DNA from: Blastopirellula sediminis
Lineage (GTDB): Bacteria; Planctomycetota; Planctomycetia; Pirellulales; Pirellulaceae
DNA: 64,000 nucleotides
Direction of reading: 5' to 3'
NCBI RefSeq assembly: GCF_020966755.1
Contig: NZ_JAJKFT010000004.1
Coordinates: 1,674,001 to 1,738,000 of the forward strand
How positions within the stretch are numbered: the stretch's first letter is position 1; each line of letters opens with the position of its first letter. The position numbers were made by a program, and so were the translations under genes. Positions 28,868 to 36,519 of the stretch are shown here, one piece after another. A model generated the notes under the pieces. That model saw nothing but the letters and a program-made list of their open reading frames with translations. It searched no databases and was not told where the DNA came from.

Positions 28868-29065
28868 CGCAAATCTCTCCCCCACCGCGATTCGCTTTTC
28901 CAGGGCTGTTCGTGTTGATTGTAACCCACGCAGACCAGACAGTCGCCCTCCAAAGTAAGCGGAAAAGACGCGCCGCACTGGACAATCTTTTTTGAGATTT
29001 TGGCGCTGGGGGGCGTTTCGATAGTACGCAGCTGGCATTTGCAGGAGGGCTAATCTCCCGCCCGA

Positions 29066-30034
29066 TTACTTGGCCAGCGCGGCGTCGACGGGCGCCAGAT
29101 TGCGGCGCACGAAATCGAGATAGACCGGGCGATCCGAGGCTCGTTCGTGTTGAAAGCCGTCCAAGATTTGGCCGCAATGGTAGAGATAGACGCCTGGCAT
29201 CTGAAAGCTGTTAGCGCGAGGAAGGCCTAGTCCATGCCCCCCAAAAATCCCCGCGGCAATTCCGCGCGCCCAGACCCGAGCCCCAAAGAGCTGCGAGAAG
29301 GTGCCGATATCCAGTCCAAACTGCCGGTAGAGTCGACACGTGGGGTCGGAGATGCGGGGGAGGTCGTCGAGCCCGTACTTGCTGAAAGACTCGGGATCGT
29401 CCTCTTTGCCGACATGCACCAGAATGATGCCGCAACCGGCCGCTTCAATTTCGCTTCGCTGCTTGCCGAGATCGTGCGCCGCTTCGCGACAGAACGTGCA
29501 TCCTGCGTGACGGAGGAAAACGACCAGCTGCGGATGCTCGTTCGCTAAGTCGTCGAGCCGGCGACCGTCGTTGGTGCGCAGTTCGCGAATCGGATCGTCC
29601 GCTTCCGGCATTTCGTAGGCGTTGCCGATCAAGTGCTGGTGACGCACGGCGCCCCACAAGATCATCGCAAACGGCGCCCACCAGATCAGGTCGTTCGTCA
29701 GATTCATCCAGCCGAAAGTCAGCGGCAACGTTCCCGCGCCGTAGGCGAAAAGAAATCCGATCGGCCCTAGCACTTTGCCGATAAATCCGACCAGCACGAG
29801 CGGCCAATGGCGATACGCATCGGTCGCTGCGATCAAATAGGCCAAACCGTAGACCCCGACCAACATGCCGATGCACTGCCAGAACGCCAGCGTCGAACCG
29901 GTCGCATCGACCTGCAGCCACGACAGCATCGCACTGGGAGCGAAAATCGCCGCGGCGCCCCAGATGAAGTTATACGCGCCGGCGGCCAATAACAGATACT
30001 TCATCCACGGCGGCGGCTGATCAGGCAGGTTCAT
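29066..30034 (-). CDS. Membrane protein with C-terminal peroxiredoxin-like thioredoxin fold
   Basis: This 322-residue protein joins two parts. Residues about 10-145 form four hydrophobic helices (YLLLAAGAYNFIWGAAAIFA; LAFWQCIGMLVGVYGLAYLI; WPLVLVGFIGKVLGPIGFLF; IWWAPFAMILWGAV). Residues about 165-320 resemble AhpC/TSA-like peroxiredoxin-like proteins, with VVFLRHAGCTFCREAAHDL carrying a CxxC, and VHVGKEDDPESFSKYGL. The ATG follows GGGAGGGAC. It is likely a membrane-tethered thiol oxidoreductase; which compartment the domain faces is not settled by sequence. It lies between two sigma-factor genes on the same strand. Confidence 0.85.
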   Translation of the reverse strand: MNLPDQPPPWMKYLLLAAGAYNFIWGAAAIFAPSAMLSWLQVDATGSTLAFWQCIGMLVGVYGLAYLIAATDAYRHWPLVLVGFIGKVLGPIGFLFAYGAGTLPLTFGWMNLTNDLIWWAPFAMILWGAVRHQHLIGNAYEMPEADDPIRELRTNDGRRLDDLANEHPQLVVFLRHAGCTFCREAAHDLGKQRSEIEAAGCGIILVHVGKEDDPESFSKYGLDDLPRISDPTCRLYRQFGLDIGTFSQLFGARVWARGIAAGIFGGHGLGLPRANSFQMPGVYLYHCGQILDGFQHERASDRPVYLDFVRRNLAPVDAALAK

Positions 30035-30125
30035 AATGTCCCTCCCTGATTCGAGCAGGCGTTTGGGTGGCGGATGAATTGGTACATTTCAGGATCAATC
30101 GGTCGAATGAGTCGAATTGTTGACG

Positions 30126-30989
30126 TTAGGTGGAAGCGAATAGCGCCTCGAACGGTTTGGCGACTTCCGCCAGTTTTTCGATGCTCCGCTGGTACAACTG
30201 CCGGGTTCGTTCTTTGCTGATGCCGAGCTCGTCGCCGATCTCACGAAGCGACTTTCCTTTGCCCAGCTGATCAAGCCCGAACCGCTGACGGACGATGAAC
30301 TGTTCGCGGGGATCGAGGGCGTCGTCGATTCGACTCATGATCGCGTCAAAGGCGTTTTGCACTTCCACGTCGGTCGGCCGATCGGGATCGACAGCCGGCG
30401 ACGCGGCCGTCTGAATCGCCGCCTCCTCGGCCGATTCCAACTTGCGGCGTTTGTTCCGCTTTTCGATCAGGCGAAATAAGTTGCGCTGAATAGCGTGTGT
30501 TGCGTAGGTACTGAAGCGATAGCCGCGGGCATAGTCGAACTTATCGATCGCGTTCAACAAAATGGCGTTCGATTCGGCCAGGAACTCCTCAAACTCGTCG
30601 CGCGACTGGGCATGTTTCTGGGAGATGGAAGTCGCCAGGCGGAGATTCGCATGGGCGATCTCCTCCCGCGTCTGGTTGGCGTCCGATAGGAGTCGGTCAA
30701 TTTCGGCGTCGGTTTTCTTCGTGTTGCGGCGGTTCTTCAGGGTCGACTGTAGTGCGCTAGCCCGAAAGCGGAGAAAGTTCAGTCTCTTGAAGAGAAACTG
30801 TTCGCCCTCAAACGTCAGGAGCCGGCTTTGTTCGACCGCACAAAGGAACGACTCCGCCGCTAACTTCGGATCGCGGGGGAGGGGGCGATCTTCTGCTGCG
30901 TAAAGCTCAATATCGATCGCCTCAAAGTCCATCTCGGTGGTGGACTCGAAATCATCGTTGGGAACGAAATTGATTTTGGAGTTGGGCAA
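30126..30989 (-). CDS. Sigma-70 family RNA polymerase sigma factor (group 2/3 type)
   Basis: This 287-residue factor has regions 1.2-2 (HANLRLATSISQKHAQ; FDYARGYRFSTYATHAIQRN, equivalent to the region 2.3/2.4 core of primary sigmas) and region 4 (REQFIVRQRFGLDQLG; SLREIGDELGISKERTRQLY). It is shorter than housekeeping RpoD and the recognition helix diverges from the usual YATWWIRQ signature, so an alternative sigma is likely. It is divergent from the lipid-modification operon at 31192 across a symmetric dyad, so it may control that operon and itself. This is inferred from position. Confidence 0.9.
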   Translation of the reverse strand: MPNSKINFVPNDDFESTTEMDFEAIDIELYAAEDRPLPRDPKLAAESFLCAVEQSRLLTFEGEQFLFKRLNFLRFRASALQSTLKNRRNTKKTDAEIDRLLSDANQTREEIAHANLRLATSISQKHAQSRDEFEEFLAESNAILLNAIDKFDYARGYRFSTYATHAIQRNLFRLIEKRNKRRKLESAEEAAIQTAASPAVDPDRPTDVEVQNAFDAIMSRIDDALDPREQFIVRQRFGLDQLGKGKSLREIGDELGISKERTRQLYQRSIEKLAEVAKPFEALFAST

Positions 30990-31042
30990 TCCTGACCCCG
31001 GTTTGGGAGCGGAGAAATCGGCCGCTGCGCCGCTTTAAAGCA

Positions 31043-31149
31043 CTTTGTAGGGGGTAGCGGCGAAATGACCAGCCCAATTCCCCGGAAGTCGTAAGTTCCC
31101 TGCAATTTCGGACTTTGGTCTGGTCATTCCAATTTTCTCATCTACAAAG
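31043..31149. promoter_or_regulatory. Symmetric divergent regulatory dyad
   Basis: Two inverted copies of CTTTGTAG-N13-AATGACCAG lie at 31043-31072 (plus) and 31149-31120 (minus), each with exactly 13 nt between the blocks. Each copy is followed by NCCAA. They sit in the 202-bp region between the sigma-70 gene and the COG2907 operon, about 120 and 131 nt from the start codon each one faces. The sequence symmetry is directly visible; that it is a regulator or sigma recognition element is inferred. Confidence 0.55.
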
Positions 31150-31191
31150 CCAACGGTAAACGTTAGAAACGGTGACAAGCGGGAGTCGGAC

Positions 31192-32520
31192 GTGAGAATC
31201 GCAATCATTGGCTCCGGAATTTCCGGCCTGGTGTCTGCCCGATTGCTCTCTTACGAGCATGATGTCGTCGTTTTCGAAGGGGACGATCGGATCGGCGGCC
31301 ATACGAATACCGTCGCCGCCCACTGGGCGGGTGAGACCTGGCCGATCGACGCCGGGTTCATCGTCTACAACGAGCGAACCTATCCCAACTTCACCCGCAT
31401 CCTGGCCGACCTGCAAGTTGCGACCGCGCCGACCACGATGAGCTTTAGCGTCCGCTGCGATCAGACCGGGCTCGAGTACAACGGCGGTTCGCTTAATGGG
31501 GTGTTCGCTCAGCGGTGGAATCTGCTCCGGCCGCAGTTTTTGCGGATGATGGCTGACATCCTTCGTTTCAACCGCGAAGGGGAGCGGGATTTAACGAGCG
31601 TTCCGGCCGAACAAACGGTCGGCGAGTACCTGGCCGAGAAGGGCTACTCGCCGCAGTTCGGCGAAAAGTACTTGCTGCCGATGGGCGCTGCGATCTGGTC
31701 TTGCCCGCTGGGAGACTTCGCCCAGTTTCCGATTCGGTTCATTCTCGAGTTCTACGTGAACCACGGGCTGTTGAGTTTGACCGATCGACCGACATGGCGG
31801 GTGATCGAGGGAGGATCGCAGCAATACGTCGATCGTTTGGCGGCGCCATTTCGGTCGCAGATTCGCTTGAACTGCCCAGTGCAGTCCGTACGCCGTTCGA
31901 GCGAAGACGTGTTGGTGATTCATGCGGCTGGAAGCGAACGGTTCGACGAAGTGGTGTTCGCGTGTCATGCCGATCAGGCGCTGAAGATGCTGGCCGACCC
32001 CGATGACGTCGAGCGAGAGATGCTCTCGGCCTTTCCCTATTACGCCAGCAAGGCTTGCCTGCACACCGACGAATCGGTGTTGCCGCGCAGTCGCCGCGCC
32101 TGGGCGGCCTGGAACTATCACATTCCGGCCCACGACGCGACCCGTCCGACGCTCACCTACAACATGAACATCTTGCAGCATATCGACTCGCGGCATACCT
32201 ACTGCGTGACGCTGAATGAAGAGGAGTCGATCGATCCGGCCAAGGTGATCGCCCGGTTTAACTACTCCCATCCTTTGTTCACGACCCGCCGCGCCGAAGT
32301 GCAACACCGCCATCAAGAACTGATCCGGCATCGTCACACGTCGTACTGCGGCGCTTATTGGCGAAATGGCTTTCATGAGGATGGGGTCATTAGCGCTTTG
32401 GCCGTTTGCCGCCGTTTTGCGATTGGGGATTGGTCGCTCGGTCCGCGTCGTCCGTATGTTCTTGACGCTGCGAAGGAGTCGCGTCACGCTGAGACCTCGC
32501 TGGCGGGAGAACATGCGTGA
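31192..32520 (+). CDS. FAD-dependent amine-oxidase-like protein (COG2907 type)
   Basis: This 442-residue flavoprotein has an N-terminal dinucleotide-binding motif (IAIIGSGISGLVSARLL) and FEGDDRIGGHTNT, the FAD signature of the amine-oxidase/protoporphyrinogen-oxidase fold. The GTG start is preceded by GGGAG 8 nt away. COG2907 proteins typically sit beside DUF1365 and CFA-synthase genes, exactly as here, and the next gene overlaps by 4 nt (GTGA). In Rhodobacter, related clusters under stress-sigma control take part in making modified (methylated or furan) fatty acids. A desaturation or oxidation role on acyl chains is an inference. Confidence 0.92.
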   Translation: MRIAIIGSGISGLVSARLLSYEHDVVVFEGDDRIGGHTNTVAAHWAGETWPIDAGFIVYNERTYPNFTRILADLQVATAPTTMSFSVRCDQTGLEYNGGSLNGVFAQRWNLLRPQFLRMMADILRFNREGERDLTSVPAEQTVGEYLAEKGYSPQFGEKYLLPMGAAIWSCPLGDFAQFPIRFILEFYVNHGLLSLTDRPTWRVIEGGSQQYVDRLAAPFRSQIRLNCPVQSVRRSSEDVLVIHAAGSERFDEVVFACHADQALKMLADPDDVEREMLSAFPYYASKACLHTDESVLPRSRRAWAAWNYHIPAHDATRPTLTYNMNILQHIDSRHTYCVTLNEEESIDPAKVIARFNYSHPLFTTRRAEVQHRHQELIRHRHTSYCGAYWRNGFHEDGVISALAVCRRFAIGDWSLGPRRPYVLDAAKESRHAETSLAGEHA

Positions 32521-33389
32521 TTCGGCAGGTTGAACGACAACAGGAAGGGAGTGATCCGGAGGTTTCCACGACGCTGCAATCGGAGCGCTTAGCGGTCAAA
32601 TCCCGCAAGTCTTGCTTGTACGTCGGCACGGTTCGCCATCGACGCTTCGCGCCGGTCGAGCATCATTTTCGCCGCCCGCTTTACATGGTTTCGATCGACT
32701 TGGCGGAAGTGGAATCGACGTTTCGCGTTCCCTTTCTCTGGTCGACCGGGCGGTGGAGTCTCTTTCGCTTTTGTCGCGCCGACTACTTGGGGCCGGCCGA
32801 TCGGCCGCTGGCCGATTGCGTGCGTGAAGCGGTGGCGGAGAAGCTGGGACGACAGATTGATGGTCCGATTCGTCTCCTCACGCAGATTCGTTGCTGCGGC
32901 TTCGCGTTCAATCCAATTTCCCTCTATTACTGCTTCGACGCCGAGAAGCAGTTGCGGGCGATCGTTGCGGATGTCACCAACACCCCCTGGGGAGAACGTC
33001 ACTGCTACGCCATTCCGGTCGACGGAGCCGATCGGATCACGCATTACGCAAGTCCGAAAGAGTTTCACGTCTCTCCCTTTATGCCGATGGAGATGGAGTA
33101 TCGCTGGCGCGTGTCGCAGCCGGACGATCGCTTGACCGTGCAGATCGACAATCTGCGGGGAGAAGAGCGAGTCTTCGACGCTTCGCTCGATCTCTCGCGG
33201 CGCGAGTTGTCGTTTTGGAACGTCTTTAAGGTGGCAGTTCGCCTTCCGCTGATGTCAGTGCAAATTGTCGCCGCAATTTACTGGCACGCGCTGCTGCTTT
33301 GGTGGAAGAAGACGCCGTATTTTCCGCATCCGCCGACCCATCATCAGACCTCCCCCAACGATCCGACCCCCTCTTCGCTCGTACCATAA
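32517..33389 (+). CDS. DUF1365 family protein
   Basis: This 290-residue protein begins with GTG inside a GTGA overlap with the flavoprotein. Recognisable family segments are LYVGTVRHRRFAPVEHHFRR at the start, IRCCGFAFNPISLYYCFD, NTPWGERHCYAIPV, KEFHVSPFMPMEMEYRW and the C-terminal hydrophobic NVFKVAVRLPLMSVQIVAAI. DUF1365 has no proven reaction but is consistently clustered with COG2907 and CFA-type methyltransferases. A role in fatty-acyl modification is therefore inferred from gene neighbourhood. The C-terminal tail is Pro/His-rich. Confidence 0.92.
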   Translation: MIRQVERQQEGSDPEVSTTLQSERLAVKSRKSCLYVGTVRHRRFAPVEHHFRRPLYMVSIDLAEVESTFRVPFLWSTGRWSLFRFCRADYLGPADRPLADCVREAVAEKLGRQIDGPIRLLTQIRCCGFAFNPISLYYCFDAEKQLRAIVADVTNTPWGERHCYAIPVDGADRITHYASPKEFHVSPFMPMEMEYRWRVSQPDDRLTVQIDNLRGEERVFDASLDLSRRELSFWNVFKVAVRLPLMSVQIVAAIYWHALLLWWKKTPYFPHPPTHHQTSPNDPTPSSLVP

Positions 33390-33407
33390 ATCCTTGAAGG
33401 AACATCG

Positions 33408-34685
33408 ATGAGCTCTAGCACCCTACTTTCCCCAGAGACGAGCGCTCGGCCGCTTGCGCTGGAAACTCCGGAGACCGCGGCGCCCCGGCGAAGCTGGCTG
33501 CAGGAAATGTCACGGCGGAAGCTGCTTCGCTGGTTGGACGAAGTCGCAGGAGGAGAGATTCGCTATAGCGACGCCAGTGAGACGAAAGAATTCGGCCGGC
33601 GGTCGCCCGATCAACTGCGGTCCGATTGGATCGTGAGCGACGACCGCTTTTTCTCGCGTCTGGCGACCGGCGGAAGCGTCGGGATTGCGGAAGCGTATCT
33701 GCAAGGGGAATGGCGGAGCGATGACCTGACGGCGCTGTTGCAGATCCTCTGTCGCAACATGGACCGCACAACCGTAGCGGATAGCGGGTTTGCGACGCTG
33801 GCCGGCTGGGGACGCCGGCTGCTCCATTACTTCGATCGAAATACCCGCGACGGTAGTCGCCGCAATATCGCCGCCCATTACGATCTAAGCAACGACTTCT
33901 TTTCGCTCTTCCTCGACGCAACCTGGATGTATTCGTCCGCCTATTTTGAGTCGGACGAGATGTCGCTGGAGGAAGCGTCGATCGCCAAACTGCAGCGGAT
34001 CTGCGACAAACTGGAGCTGAAGCCGAACGATAGCCTGCTCGAAATCGGAACCGGCTGGGGGGGATTCGCCCTGCATGCGGCGCAGCAGGGAGTACGCGAC
34101 ATCACGACGACCACCATTTCGCAAATGCAGAGGGAGAAAGCGCAGGAGCGCTTTCAACGGGCCGGCGTCGCCGATCGAATCCATCTCCTCAACGCCGACT
34201 ATCGCGACCTGACCGGCCAGTACGACAAGATCGTCTCGATCGAAATGGTCGAAGCGGTGGGCGAAAAGTTCTTGGACGATTACTTCCGGCAGTGCGCTCG
34301 ATTGCTGAAGCCGGGGGGCCGTTTGGTGCTGCAAGCGATCGTGATGCCGGAGCAGCGGTACGACTCGTATCGGCGTTCGGTCGACTTCATTCAAGCTTAC
34401 ATCTTCCCCGGCGGATTTTTGCCGTCGGTTGCGGCGATGCAAGCGTCGATCGGTCGCACCTCCAACTTGCGGCTGCAGGGGCTAGAGGATATTTCGTCGC
34501 ATTACGCCACGACGCTCTGGCATTGGCGACAGCGGTTTTTCGATTCTTTGGAAGAAGTGAAGCAGCTCGGTTTTGACGAACGATTCATTCGGATGTGGGA
34601 GTATTACCTGTGTTACTGCGAAGCGGCGTTTCGGGAGAAAGCGGTGAGAGTTGTCCAGATTGCGTGGGACAAGCCGAATTACTAG
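33408..34685 (+). CDS. Cyclopropane-fatty-acyl-phospholipid synthase family methyltransferase
   Basis: This 425-residue SAM-dependent enzyme is of CFA-synthase type. It has an N-terminal acyl-binding-like region (about 40-150), then NIAAHYDLSNDFFSLFLD and WMYSSAYFES, the SAM site SLLEIGTGWGGFALHAAQQG near 210, and VEAVGEKFLDDYF and RQRFFDSLEEV in the C-terminal part. ATG follows GAAGGAAC. It should transfer a methylene or methyl from SAM to double bonds of membrane phospholipid acyl chains. In this operon the product could be methylated fatty-acid precursors rather than cyclopropanes. The next gene overlaps its 3' end. Confidence 0.93.
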   Translation: MSSSTLLSPETSARPLALETPETAAPRRSWLQEMSRRKLLRWLDEVAGGEIRYSDASETKEFGRRSPDQLRSDWIVSDDRFFSRLATGGSVGIAEAYLQGEWRSDDLTALLQILCRNMDRTTVADSGFATLAGWGRRLLHYFDRNTRDGSRRNIAAHYDLSNDFFSLFLDATWMYSSAYFESDEMSLEEASIAKLQRICDKLELKPNDSLLEIGTGWGGFALHAAQQGVRDITTTTISQMQREKAQERFQRAGVADRIHLLNADYRDLTGQYDKIVSIEMVEAVGEKFLDDYFRQCARLLKPGGRLVLQAIVMPEQRYDSYRRSVDFIQAYIFPGGFLPSVAAMQASIGRTSNLRLQGLEDISSHYATTLWHWRQRFFDSLEEVKQLGFDERFIRMWEYYLCYCEAAFREKAVRVVQIAWDKPNY

Positions 34686-35740
34686 AGAACTCCCGCCGTA
34701 GCTCTTGGTTCGGTCTGCTGCTCGACGCAGCTGAGAATGGACGTTTGCCGGACGCGTTGATCCGGTTCGGCGTCCGTCGATTGCTTAATGAAGGGATTGA
34801 GCAGCGGAGTCTGCGCTGCAATGAACATGCGCTTGAGAACTTTTTGCGCGCTGCGCAAGCGGCGCCGATCGCCGTCGTCCCGCAGAAGGCGAACGAGCAA
34901 CACTATGAAGTGCCAGCTAGTTTTTTTCAGAAGGTGCTCGGCGACCGGTTGAAGTATAGCTGCGGCTACTGGTCGCCTCAGACGCGATCTCTGAAGGAAG
35001 CGGAAGAGGTGGCCCTGCGAATCACTTGCGAACATGCGCAGCTGATGGACGGGATGGACGTGTTGGAGCTGGGCTGCGGTTGGGGATCGCTCTCGCTTTG
35101 GATGGCGCAAAAGTATCCAAACAGCCGGATTACGTCGGTTTCCAACTCGAACTCGCAGCGAGAGTTCATCCAGGCGCGAGCGGAGAAGCTCGGCCTCAGC
35201 AACTTGACGGTAATCACGGCCGACATGAACGACTTCGCCCCGACGCAAACGTTCGATCGAGTCGTGTCGGTCGAGATGTTCGAGCACATGCGGAATCATC
35301 GCGAGTTGATGCGGCGGATCAACGATTGGTTGCGCCCTGGTGGGAAACTGTTTGTACACATTTTCTGCCAGCACGAGCCCCCCTACTTATTCCAGTCGGA
35401 AGGAGAAGCCAACTGGATGGGACGCTACTTTTTTTCCGGCGGGATGATGCCGAGCGTCGACCTGTTGCCGAAGTGCGGGTCGCCGCTACAGCTGGAATCG
35501 CACTGGACTTGGAACGGCAGTCACTACGCGAAAACATGCCGCGCTTGGCTGAAGAATCAGGATGCGGCGAAGCAGGAGATCCGCAAGCTCTTCGCCGAAA
35601 TTTATGGCTCCAAAGAGGCGAATCGCTGGCATAACCGGTGGCGGATGTTCTTTATTGCGTGCGAAGAGTTGTTCGCCTATCGGGGCGGCCAACAGTGGTT
35701 CGTCTCTCACTATTTGTTCCAACGATGTCCCCTGAACTAA
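34664..35740 (+). CDS. Second SAM-dependent methyltransferase, CFA-synthase-like
   Basis: This protein of about 358 residues has EQHYEVPASFFQKVLGDRL, YSCGYW, the SAM-binding VLELGCGWGSLSLWMAQKYP and VEMFEHMRNHRELM. These features relate it to CFA synthases but as a divergent subfamily with N-terminal PDALIRFGVRRLL. The start is uncertain. No ATG is suitably placed; I use GTG 34664, which overlaps the preceding gene by 22 nt, and GTG 34595 is possible. Two unlike methyltransferases in one operon suggest successive or alternative acyl modifications. Regulation is shared with the operon. Confidence 0.85.
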   Translation: MGQAELLENSRRSSWFGLLLDAAENGRLPDALIRFGVRRLLNEGIEQRSLRCNEHALENFLRAAQAAPIAVVPQKANEQHYEVPASFFQKVLGDRLKYSCGYWSPQTRSLKEAEEVALRITCEHAQLMDGMDVLELGCGWGSLSLWMAQKYPNSRITSVSNSNSQREFIQARAEKLGLSNLTVITADMNDFAPTQTFDRVVSVEMFEHMRNHRELMRRINDWLRPGGKLFVHIFCQHEPPYLFQSEGEANWMGRYFFSGGMMPSVDLLPKCGSPLQLESHWTWNGSHYAKTCRAWLKNQDAAKQEIRKLFAEIYGSKEANRWHNRWRMFFIACEELFAYRGGQQWFVSHYLFQRCPLN

Positions 35741-36513
35741 CCGACGTATTATTCCGCTCGGCAAGCGTCATCGCCGGGTTCATGGCGCTTGTTTGGGCGG
35801 TTAGCTTGTGGCGCAAAGATGCGAGCGTCGTTGACGTTGCGTGGGGCTTGGGATTCGTCCTGGTCGCATGGACCGCGTACTTCGGAAGCTCGGAGCGGAA
35901 TAGCTTCGGCTTACTATTGCCGATCCTTACGACGATTTGGGGCGTTCGTCTTAGCGGCTATCTCTTCTGGCGAAATCATGGTCACGGTGAAGACTATCGC
36001 TACCGCGAAATGCGCGACTATTGGGGCGCCTCGTTTCCCTGGGTAAGCTTGCTGACCGTCTTTGGTCTGCAGGGATTGGTGATGTGGACCGTCTCGCTGC
36101 CGCTGCAGGCTGGGATCGCTTGTGCCGATCGCAGTGTTCTATGGCTGACGATTGTCGGCGTGCTGCTGTGGGGAGCGGGGCTCTTTTTTGAAGCGGTAGG
36201 AGATTGGCAGTTGGCTCGTTTCCGTGCGACGCGAACGAGTGAGAATGCAGTGCTCGACACCGGACTATGGCGCTACACGCGCCATCCGAATTACTTCGGC
36301 GACTTTCTGGTTTGGTGGGGCTTCTACCTGGTCGCCGTTGCGCAAAGCGGCGCGTGGTGGACCGCGATCGGACCGGCGGCGATGTCGGTCTTTCTGATGA
36401 GGGTTTCCGGCGTCACGCTTTTGGAGAAGTCTCTCTCCATAAAAAAGCCGGGCTACGCAGATTACGTAGCCCGGACCAATGCGTTCTTTCCTGGATTGCC
36501 GAAAGGCAAGTAG
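35725..36513 (+). CDS. DUF1295 family integral membrane protein (steroid 5-alpha-reductase-like)
   Basis: This protein has 262 residues and six or more hydrophobic helices. The C-terminal signature matches DUF1295/isoprenylcysteine-methyltransferase-like reductases: GLWRYTRHPNYFGDFLVWWG and KKPGYADYVARTNAFFP. I start at ATG 35725, which overlaps the methyltransferase by 16 nt; an in-frame upstream extension is not membrane-like. Family members are NADPH-dependent enoyl or steroid-type reductases, and its place at the end of the acyl-modification operon suggests a reduction step on lipids. The 3' end carries, on the other strand, the terminator of the convergent gene. Confidence 0.9.
   Translation: MSPELTDVLFRSASVIAGFMALVWAVSLWRKDASVVDVAWGLGFVLVAWTAYFGSSERNSFGLLLPILTTIWGVRLSGYLFWRNHGHGEDYRYREMRDYWGASFPWVSLLTVFGLQGLVMWTVSLPLQAGIACADRSVLWLTIVGVLLWGAGLFFEAVGDWQLARFRATRTSENAVLDTGLWRYTRHPNYFGDFLVWWGFYLVAVAQSGAWWTAIGPAAMSVFLMRVSGVTLLEKSLSIKKPGYADYVARTNAFFPGLPKGK
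36441..36474 (-). terminator. Intrinsic terminator of the esterase gene, inside the DUF1295 coding end
   Basis: On the minus strand, a perfect 10-bp stem (CCGGGCTACG, 7-nt loop, CGTAGCCCGG; 36474-36448) is followed by C and TTTTTT (36446-36441). It lies about 45 nt past the esterase stop codon at 36520-36522. This is a textbook Rho-independent terminator, but it overlaps conserved DUF1295 codons on the plus strand. Confidence 0.85.
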
Positions 36514-36519
36514 GAGCGT

